64,000 nt of DNA from Dipteris shenzhenensis (lineage: Eukaryota; Polypodiophyta; Polypodiopsida; Gleicheniales): NCBI GenBank assembly GCA_047967505.1, contig CM106538.1. The stretch is one strand, 5' to 3'. Every line of letters begins with the position of its first letter. Position 1 is the first letter of the stretch. The position numbers and the translations under genes were made by a program. Shown here one piece after another: positions 1 to 11,254 of the stretch. The notes below the pieces were generated by a model. It was given only the letters and a program-made list of their open reading frames with translations. It made no database searches and was not told where the DNA came from.

Positions 1-2130
1 TCGAGTTCTCTTTTATAGTCCCTAAGTAGCAAGTGGATTCGTTTAATTACAAAAGTAGGAAACAAAGTAGATATTTGCTAGTGGAGATTGATTGTGTCGT
101 TAGACATCATGTACAAGATCTTATCCAAGGTCTTGAGCCTATGGTTATGACCCCACCTAGTGGATATTATTCATGACATGCAGAGAGGTTTTGTTTAGGA
201 GTGCAGCATCTTGGACAACATCTTCACTTTTTGGGAGGTAGTGGATTGGGGCCATGAGTATTCCTAGACTCTCACTATCATTCTCTTGGATTTTGAGAAG
301 GCCTATGATAGAGTGGAGTGGTCCTTTTTGGAGGGTACTATGTAGTTTTTCAAACAAATGGATGAGAGGGACCATAGCAATTTATGTATGGAGTTCCAAT
401 CAGATGCTTATTGGTGACCACACAAGGGCAAGGTCTTTTCTCAATCTCACTTGGTTCGATAAGATTTTCCCCTCAATCCCTTTCTTTTCCTCTTTGTAGT
501 GGAGGAGTTGGGTTACTTTTTGTGCTCTCAATCTCTAGGCCTCACCCAAATGAGGCTTCCAATTTCACAACAGGAGATTTGAAGTTTGCAGGTGACACTA
601 CCCTTTATGTGGAGGGTTAACTGTGATCCTTAAGGCAATAGGGGGCCTTAGATCTTTACTACATGGCCTCGAAAGTGAGGATTAATTGGGCCAAATCCAT
701 TGGGTTCCTTGTTGTGATAAAGGAGGTTCAGGAGCTGTATGACTATAGCCCTTGGCTCTCAATGGAGTCTACAAGGCACACAGTGAGGTATCTTGGTTAC
801 CACATTGAAATAGGCATTTCAGCGAAGTAGCAAACAGCCTCAGTTCTAGAGAGTGTGTGGCATAAGCTTCTCTATTGGAGCTCAGCCAAACTCTCCCTGA
901 TAGGTAGGGCCTTGGTGCGAATCAAGTCCTCCTTGCCATAGCTTGGTACATAGCCTCTTGTTGGTGCTTTCATAGGGGATGCATGGGACAAGTTAGGTGC
1001 TTAGTGCACAATTCCTATGGGTAGGCTCCAATGGTACATGGAACACTAGAGCGAGGGTCACATGGCAAACAATGATCCTACCATAGGCACACGGAGGGTT
1101 GGGTATCATCGATCCAAAGATGTAGAGTAGAGCCCTATTGGTCAAGCTAGTGGTCCAAGGGCTCCAGGATCAAAGCCCTAGAAGCCCTTGCTTTTCTTGA
1201 GAACACACCTCGCACAAAGGGACACTCACAACGGTCTTATAGGTGGATCTTTTTACAGATTCCCCTCACAAGTAAGGGCACCCCCTTGATGAGAAGTTAT
1301 GGAATCATCTAGGGAGGGGACTCATTTGAGCCAACCCTACTTGCCCTGAGGAGTTCAAGAGATAGCCACTCATCTGACATCTAGGATTAGGAGGATCTCA
1401 AGCTAGGTAGTGGACTCACATTAGTTGGTCGCAGTGGGATAGCGGTCCAACTAGATATTTGGGACATGGAGATGTATCCCTTTGGAGAAGGCGGCACGAG
1501 TCTGGGCTCTCTCACATCTAAAAGGGTCAGGCACACAGATGCATCAGATTGATGCAGTGATCCCTATCTCATGGTGGGAGGGGATACATAGTTCCTTAGC
1601 TCCTCACCTTTGGTATGGACAAGTTTCAAGGAGCACCTCTCCAGATTCAGTTTCTATAGCAATCCCTAGGGTCCCACCACAATACATACTACAAAGTGTG
1701 AGTAGGGGATCTCCTCTAGCCTAAAACGGTGGAAGATCTTCAGGATGACGAGGCTTTTTTCTTGATAGATTGGGAGAGGTTCAGTGTTGTGGGCCATTTG
1801 GGCAAAATATGGACTATTGACCTCGGCTCACCCTTGACACGATAGAAGGGTGCACGCTGGAGACTATGATTATGGGAGGGTTGACCTCTTCATGAGATTC
1901 AGTGGGACTTGGTGAGTGGTTTTGGCTTACCTTGGTAGGGCCCTTGGACAAGGCCAAGAAGGTGCCTTTATTTTGTTACATGACCTGCATCAGCTGACAT
2001 CTTTAGCTGGAGGCAGCAACTTGGACCCCCTAGGAGGGAGAAATAAAGAGATCCACACATCTTATAGTAATGCCAAGACCCTTTGTCTATTGTTCCCTTT
2101 TTCAAAATAGCATTACATGCCTTAAATAGG
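1..2130 (+). pseudogene. LINE (non-LTR retrotransposon) reverse transcriptase relic
   Basis: Broken plus-strand reading frames read as a plant non-LTR reverse transcriptase. At about 270-350 is the segment LLDFEKAYDRVEWSFLE, the classic RT block with its first catalytic Asp. At about 440-530 a frame reads like the SxxQGCPLxPxLFxLxxEEL block. At about 575-620 is FAGDTTLYVEG, which matches the FADD(T)xL active-site block with the second Asp pair damaged to GD. From about 1080 to 1260 a frame with ALEALAFLRTHLAQ and GSFYRFPSQV fits the connection region of such elements. At least eight frameshifts and stops are present and neither the 5' end nor a poly(A) tail is seen. The element would copy its RNA at the nick site, but this copy is dead. 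Family assignment rests on motif recognition. Confidence 0.75.
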
Positions 2131-3350
2131 CTACATTCCAATGGCCATGCCAATGGCTAGATTCCCCCCTAATGGTCATATTTCTATGCCCCCTTTGTTG
2201 CACCTCTTTCTTCGCTCAGTAGTTCATCTTTTGCTAGCGATCTTTGTTTGCTTTTTGGCCTCCTTTTTGCTTTGATCTTCCTCCGTCTACTCTTGTTCCC
2301 CTTCATCTTTCATGTTAATGCTAAAATCCTTTGGGTTTAACATTATCCCCCCTACACTACGTTCATCCATGTCCTTATGGATCCCATTTGGTGCACTCTT
2401 TTTTATGACCTTAGGGTCACAAAGATGCCTATCATTAGTGTTCCTACTATTAACCTTCTCTTGGTCTCATGTAACCAAAGTACACCATGTTGTTGCTTCT
2501 AGAAATCATGGTTTGATTTGGAGGCCACACTCTTGAAGCTCTTAGCTCCCTCATGCTGGCTACCTCAGTTTACACTTATGATGGATTTGTGATGGAAAAA
2601 GTGAGTGCAATGGTGTCCATCTTATAACCATGTTGTTTCCATTCAATGCATACATTTTTGGAGTGAGAGAGGTTTTGGTCCTCGAATTTCTCTCCTCTCT
2701 ACCCCGTGTGTAGGTCATTGAGGGGGCCTACTTATCTATACATATAAGACTAGCTTGCCCATACATTATGGTTAAGTACAGAGTGGAACCTTTCCTCCAC
2801 CAATGTTCATGACTTGACGGAGTGGTTAGAGCTGTGGATACCATAAAAATAGGTCATTGTTTTCCTGATTAGCCCTTGCTTGAGCATATGCCCCCTTCGT
2901 TCAGCCTCTAGCCTATCAAAGATGATGGGAAAGTGGATGCTGCTCAGGCCAAGATTGCTCATCCATGAGACAGGATCAAATGTATTTAATGTGATCTCAA
3001 GTCCATCAAGGACAAGCAATACAAAGCTAATCCTTCCAATCATACTAGAGTCTACAAAGTTAAAGTCAATATTCCCTTAGAGCAGCTATGCAAAGAATAT
3101 AACAAGCTTCATGCATGTGGACTTCTTTTATTGTTCATAGGGAAAGTCTCTACAGAAGATAATTTTGAACGATGGTTCAATCATTCCTTCCAAGGTCGTT
3201 GTAAACTCAAGTTGAGTGGGAGGATCTTCATGATGGTCCTAAAGAATCCATGCCTTAGGTATAGCTCTTCTAGGCTAATAGGTGGAGCACATAGGACACG
3301 ACCTAAGGCATCCCTATTTCTAATTGCATTCCATATTTCAAAGAAGTGAA
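2131..3350. other. No recognisable gene; degenerate repeat sequence
   Basis: No convincing coding frame is seen. A stretch at about 2280-2400 (a run of C after TTAACAT, then a segment ending ATTTGGTGCA) resembles one at about 6280-6340, so both may be ends of the same repeat family. On the minus strand about 3130-3350 could be continued Gypsy sequence downstream of the RNase H relic, but I cannot name a domain. Confidence 0.4.
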
Positions 3351-3359
3351 GATCAAACT

Positions 3360-3890
3360 CACATTTCCATTTTAAGACTCTAGGAAATATTTTGAAATTG
3401 AGTAAAACTCAATTCCATAACAATTGGAAATTGGCTAAGAGATTCTGCTACCACATTGAACTTCCCCTTCCAATATGTCAAAACTATTGCATTAGTTCAG
3501 CCCATCTAGCTTTCATATCTTTAAGGTCTGGCTGATTGCAAATCCACTTAATGCTCTCTTGATCAAAGATGATCTCGAATTTGGCACCATACAAATAGTG
3601 CCTCCACTTTTTCAAAGCATAAACTATAGCATACAATTCCTTCTCATATGCCGAGTAATTCCATTAGGCACGATCTAACTTTTTGCTTTCAAAAGCTACT
3701 GGTCAACCTTTTTTGTAAAAGTACTGCCCCAACAGCAAAATCATTGGCATCTCTCAACCATGAATGGTCCATTAGGATCCACTACTTTTGAGACAGGAGT
3801 TGCTTCTATAGCTACTTTTATTTTTTCAAAACTCTCTTTTGAGGTTCATCCCATATGAAGGTGCTTCCCTTCCCCTTAAGCTAGTCCATC
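3360..3890 (-). pseudogene. Ty3/Gypsy RNase H relic
   Basis: The minus strand reads as the RT C-terminus and RNase H of a Ty3/Gypsy element. A frame at about 3800-3890 gives FEKIKVAIEATPVSKVVDP. It is followed by FESKKLDRA, then EKELYAIVYALKKWRHYLYG and IKWICNQPDLKDMKARWAELM between about 3690 and 3500. These are the typical RNase H blocks that follow RT in chromovirus-type polyproteins. Stops and at least one frameshift break it. The relic ends against an oppositely oriented Gypsy relic near 3900, so the two come from separate insertions or from a rearrangement. Confidence 0.75.
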
Positions 3891-3929
3891 ATCGGAATAA
3901 TAATCAACATAAAATGGCATTTGCCACAT

Positions 3930-5800
3930 GGAATGGGGAGTCTATGCTTCTAGAGGGATGCTCTTTGGGCTCATGAATGCTCCCACAACATTCAAAGGCC
4001 GATATCAGATCACGGCCTTTAAAGAGTATTTGAGCAACTTTCTAGAGGTATTCATCAATGACCTATGTGTACATTTGGGGATGACCACCTCAAATGTTTA
4101 AGACTAGTCTTTGAGAGGTGTCACCTCTACAAGATTTCTATCAATCCTCTCAAGTGCCAGTTTTGGGTCAAACATGGGGTGATCTTAGGGCATGTTTTGT
4201 CCAAAAAGGGAATTTCCACGGACTACAACCAATTTAAGCTCATTTTAGAACTACCACCCCCTACAAACGCTAAGGGTGTACAATGATTCACCGGGCATAC
4301 ATGCTATTACAAGATATTTATAGCTATATGCCATGATTGCTTGCCCATTATATAAGCTTTGATTGTATTCAACTAGACAAAGGCATGCCAAACCTCCTTT
4401 AAAACCCTTAAGCTCTCGTCCTAGCTTCCGCTCCTATTTTGCAAGCACTAAATTGGAAACTAATATTCCATGTACATATTGATGCTTCAAAGTTTGCAAT
4501 AGGGTGTGTATTGGCACAACCATGAGAATATAACCTGGACTACCTCATATATTTTGCAAGTCTTCAACTCCATGTGATGCAGAGATGAATTATATAACCA
4601 CAGAGAGGGAGGGCCTCACAATGTATCCATGTGATAAAAAATTTTCACCACTATCTATTGGAAAACAAGTTTGTATTTTTTGTAGATCATCAGATGCTCC
4701 TCTATCTAGACTTGTATGACCATATGCATCACGTAGTGGATGCTTGAGTTCGATTTCACCATTGCAGTCCGCAAGGGCTGAACAAATTTTATGGTGGACT
4801 ACATGTCTTGGATCCCTAATGGTGAGACAAGAACTGGCATTGATGATGATCCTCCATATGCCTCAGTATTCCTCATTGACCTAATACTAGAATGGGATCA
4901 AGTGGTTGGCAATTTTAAGCCAATGGGTTTCTATAGGACAAGGCCCTCAATAAAGACAGGGCCCAAAAACTCATTAAGGACACAAGACCTTAGAAACTAA
5001 TAGCCAACCAATTATACCAAATGGGCAAGGATGACATAATGCATCATTGCATCTATAAAGACAAGTTTGTAGAGGTATTGGAAGAGGCCCATTTAGATAT
5101 TACAAGAGAGCTTATGGCCCACAAGGTGCTACAAGCTGGATTATGGTGGCCCACTCTCTTGGCAGACGCAATTGAATTCACAAAGCAAAGATCTTCCATA
5201 CCCCAAAAGAGAGATTATATGAACCTTATAGGAATCCTTATGGACCAACCATTTGAGAAATGGGGCATTGATTTTATTAGACCTATCAGTCTAGCAACAA
5301 AAGGGACACAAGCCCCCAATATGTTATTGTGGGAATTGACTATTTAGCAAGTGGGCAGAAGCCAAGTCGACGCTTGAGCAATGACTAAATTTTTGTATGA
5401 AAATTCCATATCATGTTTTAGCCTCCCCTTGTAAATTGTTAGCGATTGAGGGACTCACTTCATTAATGAGACCATAAAAATCCTTATGAGTTGGTTTCTA
5501 ATAGTTCATAGGAAATCCACCCCTTACTACCCCATAGTAAATGGCCAAGATGAAAGCTCTAACAAAACCATATGTAACACCATGATATGCACAGTGGAAG
5601 CCAATCAAAGTGATTGGGAGCATAAGCTCATTGCTACATTATGGGCATACCACACTGCATATAAGGTTGTAGCTAGTTGCACCCCATTTAGCCTCACCTT
5701 TGGGGTAGAGGTGGTAATGTCCATGGAGTTCATAGTACCAAGTCTAAGGGTGCAAGTTCATAAAAGGATATCTAAAGAAGATGTGAAGTCTCTGGTGGTG
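3930..5800 (+). pseudogene. Ty3/Gypsy RT-RNase H-integrase relic
   Basis: Plus-strand fragments follow Gypsy pol order. RT is at about 3961-4290: FGLMNAPTTFK, then EYLSNFLEVFINDLCVH, where the usual DD pair has become ND, then HLKCLRLVFERC, NPLKCQFWVK and GVILGHVLSKKGIST. RNase H at about 4400-4800 includes LIFHVHIDASKFAIGCVLAQP and the junction DYMSWIPNGE. Integrase follows: EEAHLDITRELMAHKVLQAGLWWP (histidine-rich N-terminal region, 5080-5150), PFEKWGIDFIRPI (core Asp, 5250), and KSTPYYPIVNGQDESSNK (the block that carries the catalytic Glu, 5510-5560). The core continues to MSMEFIVPSLRV at about 5750. Many stops and frameshifts are present. The domains are recognisable but the element cannot be active. 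Confidence 0.85.
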
Positions 5801-5934
5801 GTGACTCACGTGTCATGGGGATCTTGGGGGAATGCCATCGAATCCTCTATTCTCAAACAACTCCTTGTGGGAGCTCCATATGCACAAACTGTCCACTTGT
5901 GTCACACAAGCATTTATTGGATTGTGTGCAAGTG

Positions 5935-6085
5935 ATTCCACGAGGGGAGGGAAGAGAGGGGATAAGGGAGGGAGAGGGGAATGAGAGAATGAGGGAGAGG
6001 AGATGGGGGTAGGGGAATAGTAATCACAAGACAACTCACAAGAAAGAACAAGAAGACTCAAGATAAGAGAATGAGAAGAAGAGAG
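5935..6085. repeat. GA-rich low-complexity tract
   Basis: About 150 bases are almost pure purine on the plus strand (mainly GGGGA and GAGAGA units). The tract directly follows the end of the Gypsy integrase relic. Confidence 0.7.
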
Positions 6086-6089
6086 AGAT

Positions 6090-6345
6090 TCTATTCCAAT
6101 TCTTGAAAGTACACAATGAAGACCAAAGTCAAACTTTTGGCCTTATATACATATCCACCTTTTGAAGGGAGGGATAACCCTTGCACTCTCTTGTATCTCT
6201 CTTCTCTCATTTTACAAGGGGATTATCACCTACTACTCCTCATGCTCTACATTTCTTCTTTCACTATTAACCAACATTTTGCGGTTAACATGCCCCCCTT
6301 CCTATTCAAAATCCACCGATGGATTGTGTTTGGTGCATAATGTCG
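6090..6345 (-). repeat. Possible LTR or element end (minus orientation)
   Basis: Read on the minus strand, a run of six G followed by CATGTTAACC (about 6285-6297) looks like a polypurine tract next to a TG start. A TATATAAGG-type TATA box follows at about 6140-6150. A related segment lies at 2280-2400. No matching second LTR or primer-binding site was found, so this is a tentative call. Confidence 0.3.
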
Positions 6346-6739
6346 GACTTGAGGGCATTGTTCATTATTTGGTAGTAGTCAAACGTCCTATGGGAGATGC
6401 GGCAAAAGGGATGTAGTAGCTTCTAAAAATGTGTCTCAAACATGTCATCAAATGTTTGGATGTGATGTCCATGAAGATTTTGAACAGGTACATATAACCA
6501 CATTACTTGATGGAATAAGGGGCTCTCGTTGAGATTAGACACTATTTTCACTTACAATAGTCACTGGTGGTGCTCTTGCATCGCCGGTAGGTCTAGAGCA
6601 GGGAGGTCCCTTAGCAAAATAATTAGTAGCCAGAAAAAGTGCATGGTTGCCACAACTGCTAGATCTAGGATGGACGTGAATGCCATGTTAAACTCCTCCA
6701 TCTTGGCAACCAGAGCTAGGGAGGAGCCAACCTCCTAAA

Positions 6740-7830
6740 AATCAAAGTGAGGGAAGTTGTATGCAATGTTGGGATCTGCTTCTTGCATGTTCTCAAAATC
6801 TGGCCAACTCCAATGTCGGTGAATGGCATGAGGGTTAGGTCGAAGCCTCGTGCAATAGTAAGTCTGCCAAAATGCTATGTGTTTCAAAAATGGGATTCTC
6901 CATTGAGGTTGGAGACCATCATCCTTATCGGCTTGGGGTACTATGTTGTTGATAGGTCAGCTATATACTCCTTGTGTATGCCAATCATGTTCACATTGCC
7001 ATTTGCAAAAGCTACATTGAATGAGCTCCAAAACTAGATCTGCATGGAAGTACGCCATAACTATAAGCAGATGTGCTTGGACTATGATGTGTTAGAAGGC
7101 CTCATTGACATCGTGTCGTGTTAGAGTATTTTCAAAATGATGTTGTGGGGAAGACGTGCGGCGGTAAGTCTATGCAAAAAATATGTTTAGGTGTCATGGA
7201 CAGTGCATGTTGTGAAGCAAAGTGTGGAAGCATGGGACGATGCTTCCTGTAGGTTCTCATGGAGAAGTCCTAGTTCTTGTTCTAGAGAGGGGAAGATGTA
7301 TGGGCCACCTGTAGGTTCGTTTGGAGTGCCAGCATTTGCTGCTCTCATTGATGGGCAGCTACATGTAATTACTGAATCAGGGTGGCCTGTTGCTTGACTT
7401 GGAGCTCTAACGTGTGCTTCTCCTCCATGACCTGAGCATGCTATTGTTGATCTATGATAGCCTATCATTGCAATACCTCGAAGTCTATCTGGAGGGTGTC
7501 AGTGCGATATTGTTCGGTGGTGAGGGCCTCTTACATCCATGGTAGCTCCTGCCCCAACTTTTTGGCTATCTCCACTATTTGAAGCCCAGTGGCTTCTACC
7601 ATATGATGAGAGGCCTTCTTTTTCTCAAGGGTAGCCTTAGTTTGCTGGAGCTTGTTGCATGCAATTTGTAGTACCCTCAGGTACTAGTGTTAGAAGGCAT
7701 CTTGGCACTGATGGAGAACATTTTGTGCAGCGGTTGTGAGGGCAGTGATGGATTGCATGAATGCCATATCTTTCATATCCAAATCCCTATCTTGCTACAT
7801 GAGATCCTGATATCCTTTGACAGAGGTGTA
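6740..7830 (-). pseudogene. Unrecognised degenerate coding-like stretch
   Basis: On the minus strand, frames between stops read like real protein. From about 7830 to 7440 there is a hydrophilic, helix-rich segment with ITALTTAAQNVLHQCQDAF, LQIACNKLQQTKATLEKKK and IVEIAKKLGQELPWM, which could form a coiled coil. From about 7040 to 6750, after a frameshift, comes FNVAFANGNVNMIGIHKEY, then RLTIARGFDLTLMPFTDIG. I recognise no family. A transposable-element accessory protein is the likeliest source, judging by context only. Confidence 0.3.
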
Positions 7831-8040
7831 TGTGCTTGATGTATAATATTCCATTGCCTATTGTGCTGGTTCTTGGAGTTATAGCTTCGTTACCTATTTT
7901 TACGTACTACAGGAGGAGGTCTATGACAACTAGTGTGCTGGCAAATAGAAGGAGATCTATGACAGCCACTACACTAGTTCTTGGAGCTATATATTTGTGT
8001 ACCAAGGAAAATGTATACCGTTGTGCAACCAAGCAAAATA

Positions 8041-8193
8041 CAATTGATGATATGGCACTTGAGGGGTCCCCTCTAAGGGCAAGGGCCATATCGACATGCC
8101 ATTTTTGTCTAGTGGCATCCTGGATATTGTATAATGCATGTCGATATGGCCCTTGCCCTAGAGGGGACCCCTCAAGGGCCATATCATCAATTG
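8041..8193. repeat. Long inverted repeat (hairpin), arms about 57 bp
   Basis: Bases 8041-8098 and 8137-8193 are near-perfect reverse complements with about four mismatches or indels, around a loop of roughly 38 bases. Both arms contain GAGGGGTCCCCTC, itself a perfect palindrome, and GGGCCATATCGACATGC. Pairing may continue weakly outward (CAATTG plus flanking AT-rich bases). It could be a short fold-back transposon or a young inverted duplication able to give hairpin RNA. Confidence 0.85.
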
Positions 8194-8199
8194 CATTTT

Positions 8200-9300
8200 C
8201 TGAAAGGTTAATTGTATTTTTCTAGATGTATCTTTGTGCAATCACAATGGTGGGTCGTTGGAGTTATTTTAGCACTATTTTGGTCATAAAACGAGGAAAT
8301 TGTAGTCCTTCTTCCCTAGTATTTTAGTCCTTGTTGCAGTAAGTATAAATGAGGGAAAAATTACAATTTATCGAGTGAAAATTGAGCAAAAGAGATTACA
8401 ATGTACATCTACGTCCAATAACATGTTGTATAAAAATTAAGAACTTATATCGAGCAAAAGTTGAATAGAGAATCTTACATTTATAAAAACTCAGCAATTG
8501 TTGAGAGCCTTAAAGGCCAAAAGATTACAGCGACTTAAAAGTTAACAACAGTGCATACTGAGAGCCTCAAATTGAACAAAAAGAGATTACATATATGTAA
8601 TAAAAACTCACAATTGTTAAGAGCCGTAGAGACCAAAACATTACATCCAATGAGTTAAAATATTGTTGAGAGCCTTAGAGGCCAAAAGATTGCGCCTCGT
8701 CTGAGCAAGAGGGAATTTGTACAACTCACCTTTCCTCTAGTCTAGCTTGTTGCATTAAAAAATTTTAGGGAGCCAAAGGAGGATAGAGGCTGAAGACCAT
8801 GCACATTGCTAGGACTAAAATTACGGCCCTCCCAACAAGTCGAGAGTACTTTGCTCTGAAAATATTGAGGCCTTTTTCGACATCTAGGGGGAACCCATAT
8901 GACACAGCCATAAAGAGACCCTCTGTGAGCATGTCACCTAAGGTGGTGACATGCAGATGCGTGGGGAATTGACTGTGGGAACGAAGGGTCTCCACTAGTG
9001 CTAGCATTTCTACTCCAAGTTAGTGCAATGCAATCACCTTATATGAGAAGGGAGATAACATTGGGATCACAGAGCATCGAGGGGGGTGGTAGTAGGCATG
9101 TTGAAGATGAGTGAGTGAGCAACAGATGAGTAGGGGAGTAGATAAGTGATGAGAGTTGGAGGAGGGAGCGTGGAGAAAAGTAGAGCAAGGGCAGAAAAAA
9201 GCTAAAGGAGGGGTGTGGAGCAAATTAGTAGAGTGTGTGGAGCAAAGTAGTAGAGCAGGGGCGGATGAGAGCAACGTAGTAAAATGCCAAATGTCAGGGA
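8200..9300. other. No recognisable gene
   Basis: AT-rich sequence with short repeated phrases. At 8480-8690 GAGAGCCTTAGAGGCCAAAAGATTAC-like sentences recur at least four times with variation, about 60-80 bases apart. No coding frame stands out. Confidence 0.5.
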
Positions 9301-10200
9301 TCTTATATATATTATAAAGTTTGAGCCACCATGGTGGCAGGAGCTTGAGGTTCCATCCATATTAATTGCAAGCCACCGCGGTGGAATCTTAGGCACCACC
9401 CTAGATGAGCTAGTAATCATGAAGAAGAAACTATGTGGTGCCACTCTAGTGGCTGGTAATTAACTGCCAGCCCAATGGAATCTTAGCCACAACAGACGTG
9501 GTTGATGAGAGCCACCACCACTCGTAGTAATTTCCACAAAGGTAAATCATGAAGCTCTAATCACTCATTACCATGCACTCTAGTTCTCTACTGAGCATGC
9601 AAGCCAAGTGACTCGTAATTTTTAATGCACTCATAGTGATCATGCATGCTTAAGCCCGATGGTGGGTGAGCAGTGGCTGGTAATTTTAACTGCCAGCCTG
9701 GTGGAATCGTAGCCATGATAGACGTGGCTATAATCACTCATTACCATGCACTCTAGTACTCTACTGAGCATGTAAGCCTCGTGACTAGTAATTTTTACTG
9801 CACTCGTAGTGATCATGCATGCTTAAGCCCAATGGTGGGTGAGCGGTGGATGGTAATTTTAACTACCAACCCGATGGAATCATAGCCACGACAGACGTGG
9901 TTGATGACAACCACCACCATCGAGCAGTAATTCCCACAAAAGTAAATCATGAAGCCTAATCACCTCCAATCCCTCATTACCATGCACTCTAGTACTCTCC
10001 TGAGCATGCAAGCCTGGTGACTGGGTCTCGTAGTAATCATGCATGCAAGCCTAGTGGTGGTAACTAGAAGCCGAGTAATTGCGGGCCACTGTGGTGGCTG
10101 GTAATTGACTACCAGCCCAGTGGGTCTTAGCCACCACCACAGAGGTGGCTGGGAATCTTAAATGCCACCACCTCTAATCATTCATTACCACGCAAGTCAG
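9300..10200. repeat. Degenerate tandem repeats rich in CCACC..GGTGG palindromes
   Basis: A roughly 180-200 base unit occurs about three times (approx. 9556-9735, 9735-9955, 9960-10190). Its landmarks are CACTCATTACCATGCACTCTA, CTGAGCATG, GTGATCATGCATGCTTAAGC and GGTAATTTTAACTGCCAGCC. Palindromes of the form GCCACC-N-GGTGGC are scattered throughout (for example 9320-9335 and 9373-9383). Confidence 0.7.
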
Positions 10201-10329
10201 TACTGCCACCTTGAATTAATCAAAATTCGGGCCAACCACTGCAGTGGCTCTCACCTTGATAGTGTAGTTGGGCTACAAATTGCTATTCCATTCCCTTAAC
10301 CATTTTGTCTTCTATCCCTCACAACCGTT

Positions 10330-10510
10330 TTGTTCTCCCTTGCAATCTCAAGCCTCCACTATTCCATTTCCTTCATTGCTTCATCCTCTATCCCTCTCAA
10401 CCATTTCTTTCTCCCTTGCAATCGAACTACAATCTCAAGCCTCCACTATTCCATTTCCTTCACTGTTTCATCTTCTATCCCTCTCGACCATTTCTATCTC
10501 CCTTGCTCTC
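10330..10510. repeat. Tandem duplication, about 88-bp unit, pyrimidine-rich
   Basis: The phrase CTCAAGCCTCCACTATTCC followed by TTTCCTTCA(T/C)TG recurs about 88 bases later (first near 10347, second near 10435), and CAACC(A/G)TTT..CTCCCTTGC recurs three times. It lies directly upstream of the broken reading frame at 10538 and could be its leader. Confidence 0.75.
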
Positions 10511-10537
10511 TTCCTGCAACTTCTATCCCCTCTTGTA

Positions 10538-11254
10538 ATGGACCCTGCATAGTCTGAAATATCCTCACACAATCTTTCGTCCCCCTCTGTAGCACAGTGC
10601 GAGAGACCCTCCTCCCCTGATCTTGAAATCGTGACATATGGGATCTCCTCTCTCACTCTTCGAAAGCCCAATTTGGATGCTCTCCAAAACTTCACCAGGC
10701 TAGTACAAGAGGCGAACGTGAAGGAGGGGAAACTAGTCTATCAAGGTCAGAAGATTACCATCAATGAAAGTGTGATTGAAAATGCTCTAGGAATTTCTGG
10801 AGGCAGCTTGTAAGCACACTTTTTTGAGAAACATGATATTCTAGATGTATACCCCAATGCTCAGATTAGTAAAGATGGTGGAGTCAAGATTTCAAGCTTG
10901 CCAACAGACCTCCAAGATGTGCTAAAGAAGACCATTCACTTCTTTCCTGATACGAGAGGAGCCTACAAGTTCTGGTAGGTTCAAGCAGTAGTAGAGTAAC
11001 TGAAAGGACATGATTTATCTTTCTCAAGGGCGATCTCCAAGAGCATGTTAACCAACTTGAAGAATTGTGTGGATGGCAAATCCCAATTGTCATCTCAGTC
11101 CATTGGAGTTGCAGAGAAGGAGGAAAATAGCTACAAGGAGGACATGCTTTGGTGGTGGGTGTATTACTCGGAGTCGGCAGAGATGGTGAATATTAATTTC
11201 CTTGGCTATTGTTTTCCTTGCTCCTTTAAGGTACTTGTCAAGCTCATGATGTAG
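10538..11254 (+). pseudogene. Unrecognised 239-codon frame broken only by four stops
   Basis: From ATG at 10538 one frame runs 239 codons to a final stop at 11252-11254 with no frameshift, broken by four stops: TAG near 10550, TAA near 10811, TAG near 10976 and TAA near 10998. Every one is a TAR codon that a single C-to-T change could make from a Gln codon. Between the stops the protein is well mixed, with FTRLVQEANVKEGKLVYQG, ITINESVIENALGISGGSL and ISSLPTDLQDVLKKTIHFFP. The region around the VIENALGI segment vaguely recalls plant transposon-associated proteins whose variable region ends in an IN..LG motif, but I cannot name the family. It is probably a decayed transposon or retrogene open reading frame. 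Confidence 0.5.

Noticed and set aside
9020-9444. Minus-strand frames of about 80 codons
   Set aside because: Low-complexity, His/Ser/Leu/Pro-rich and overlapping; no motif.
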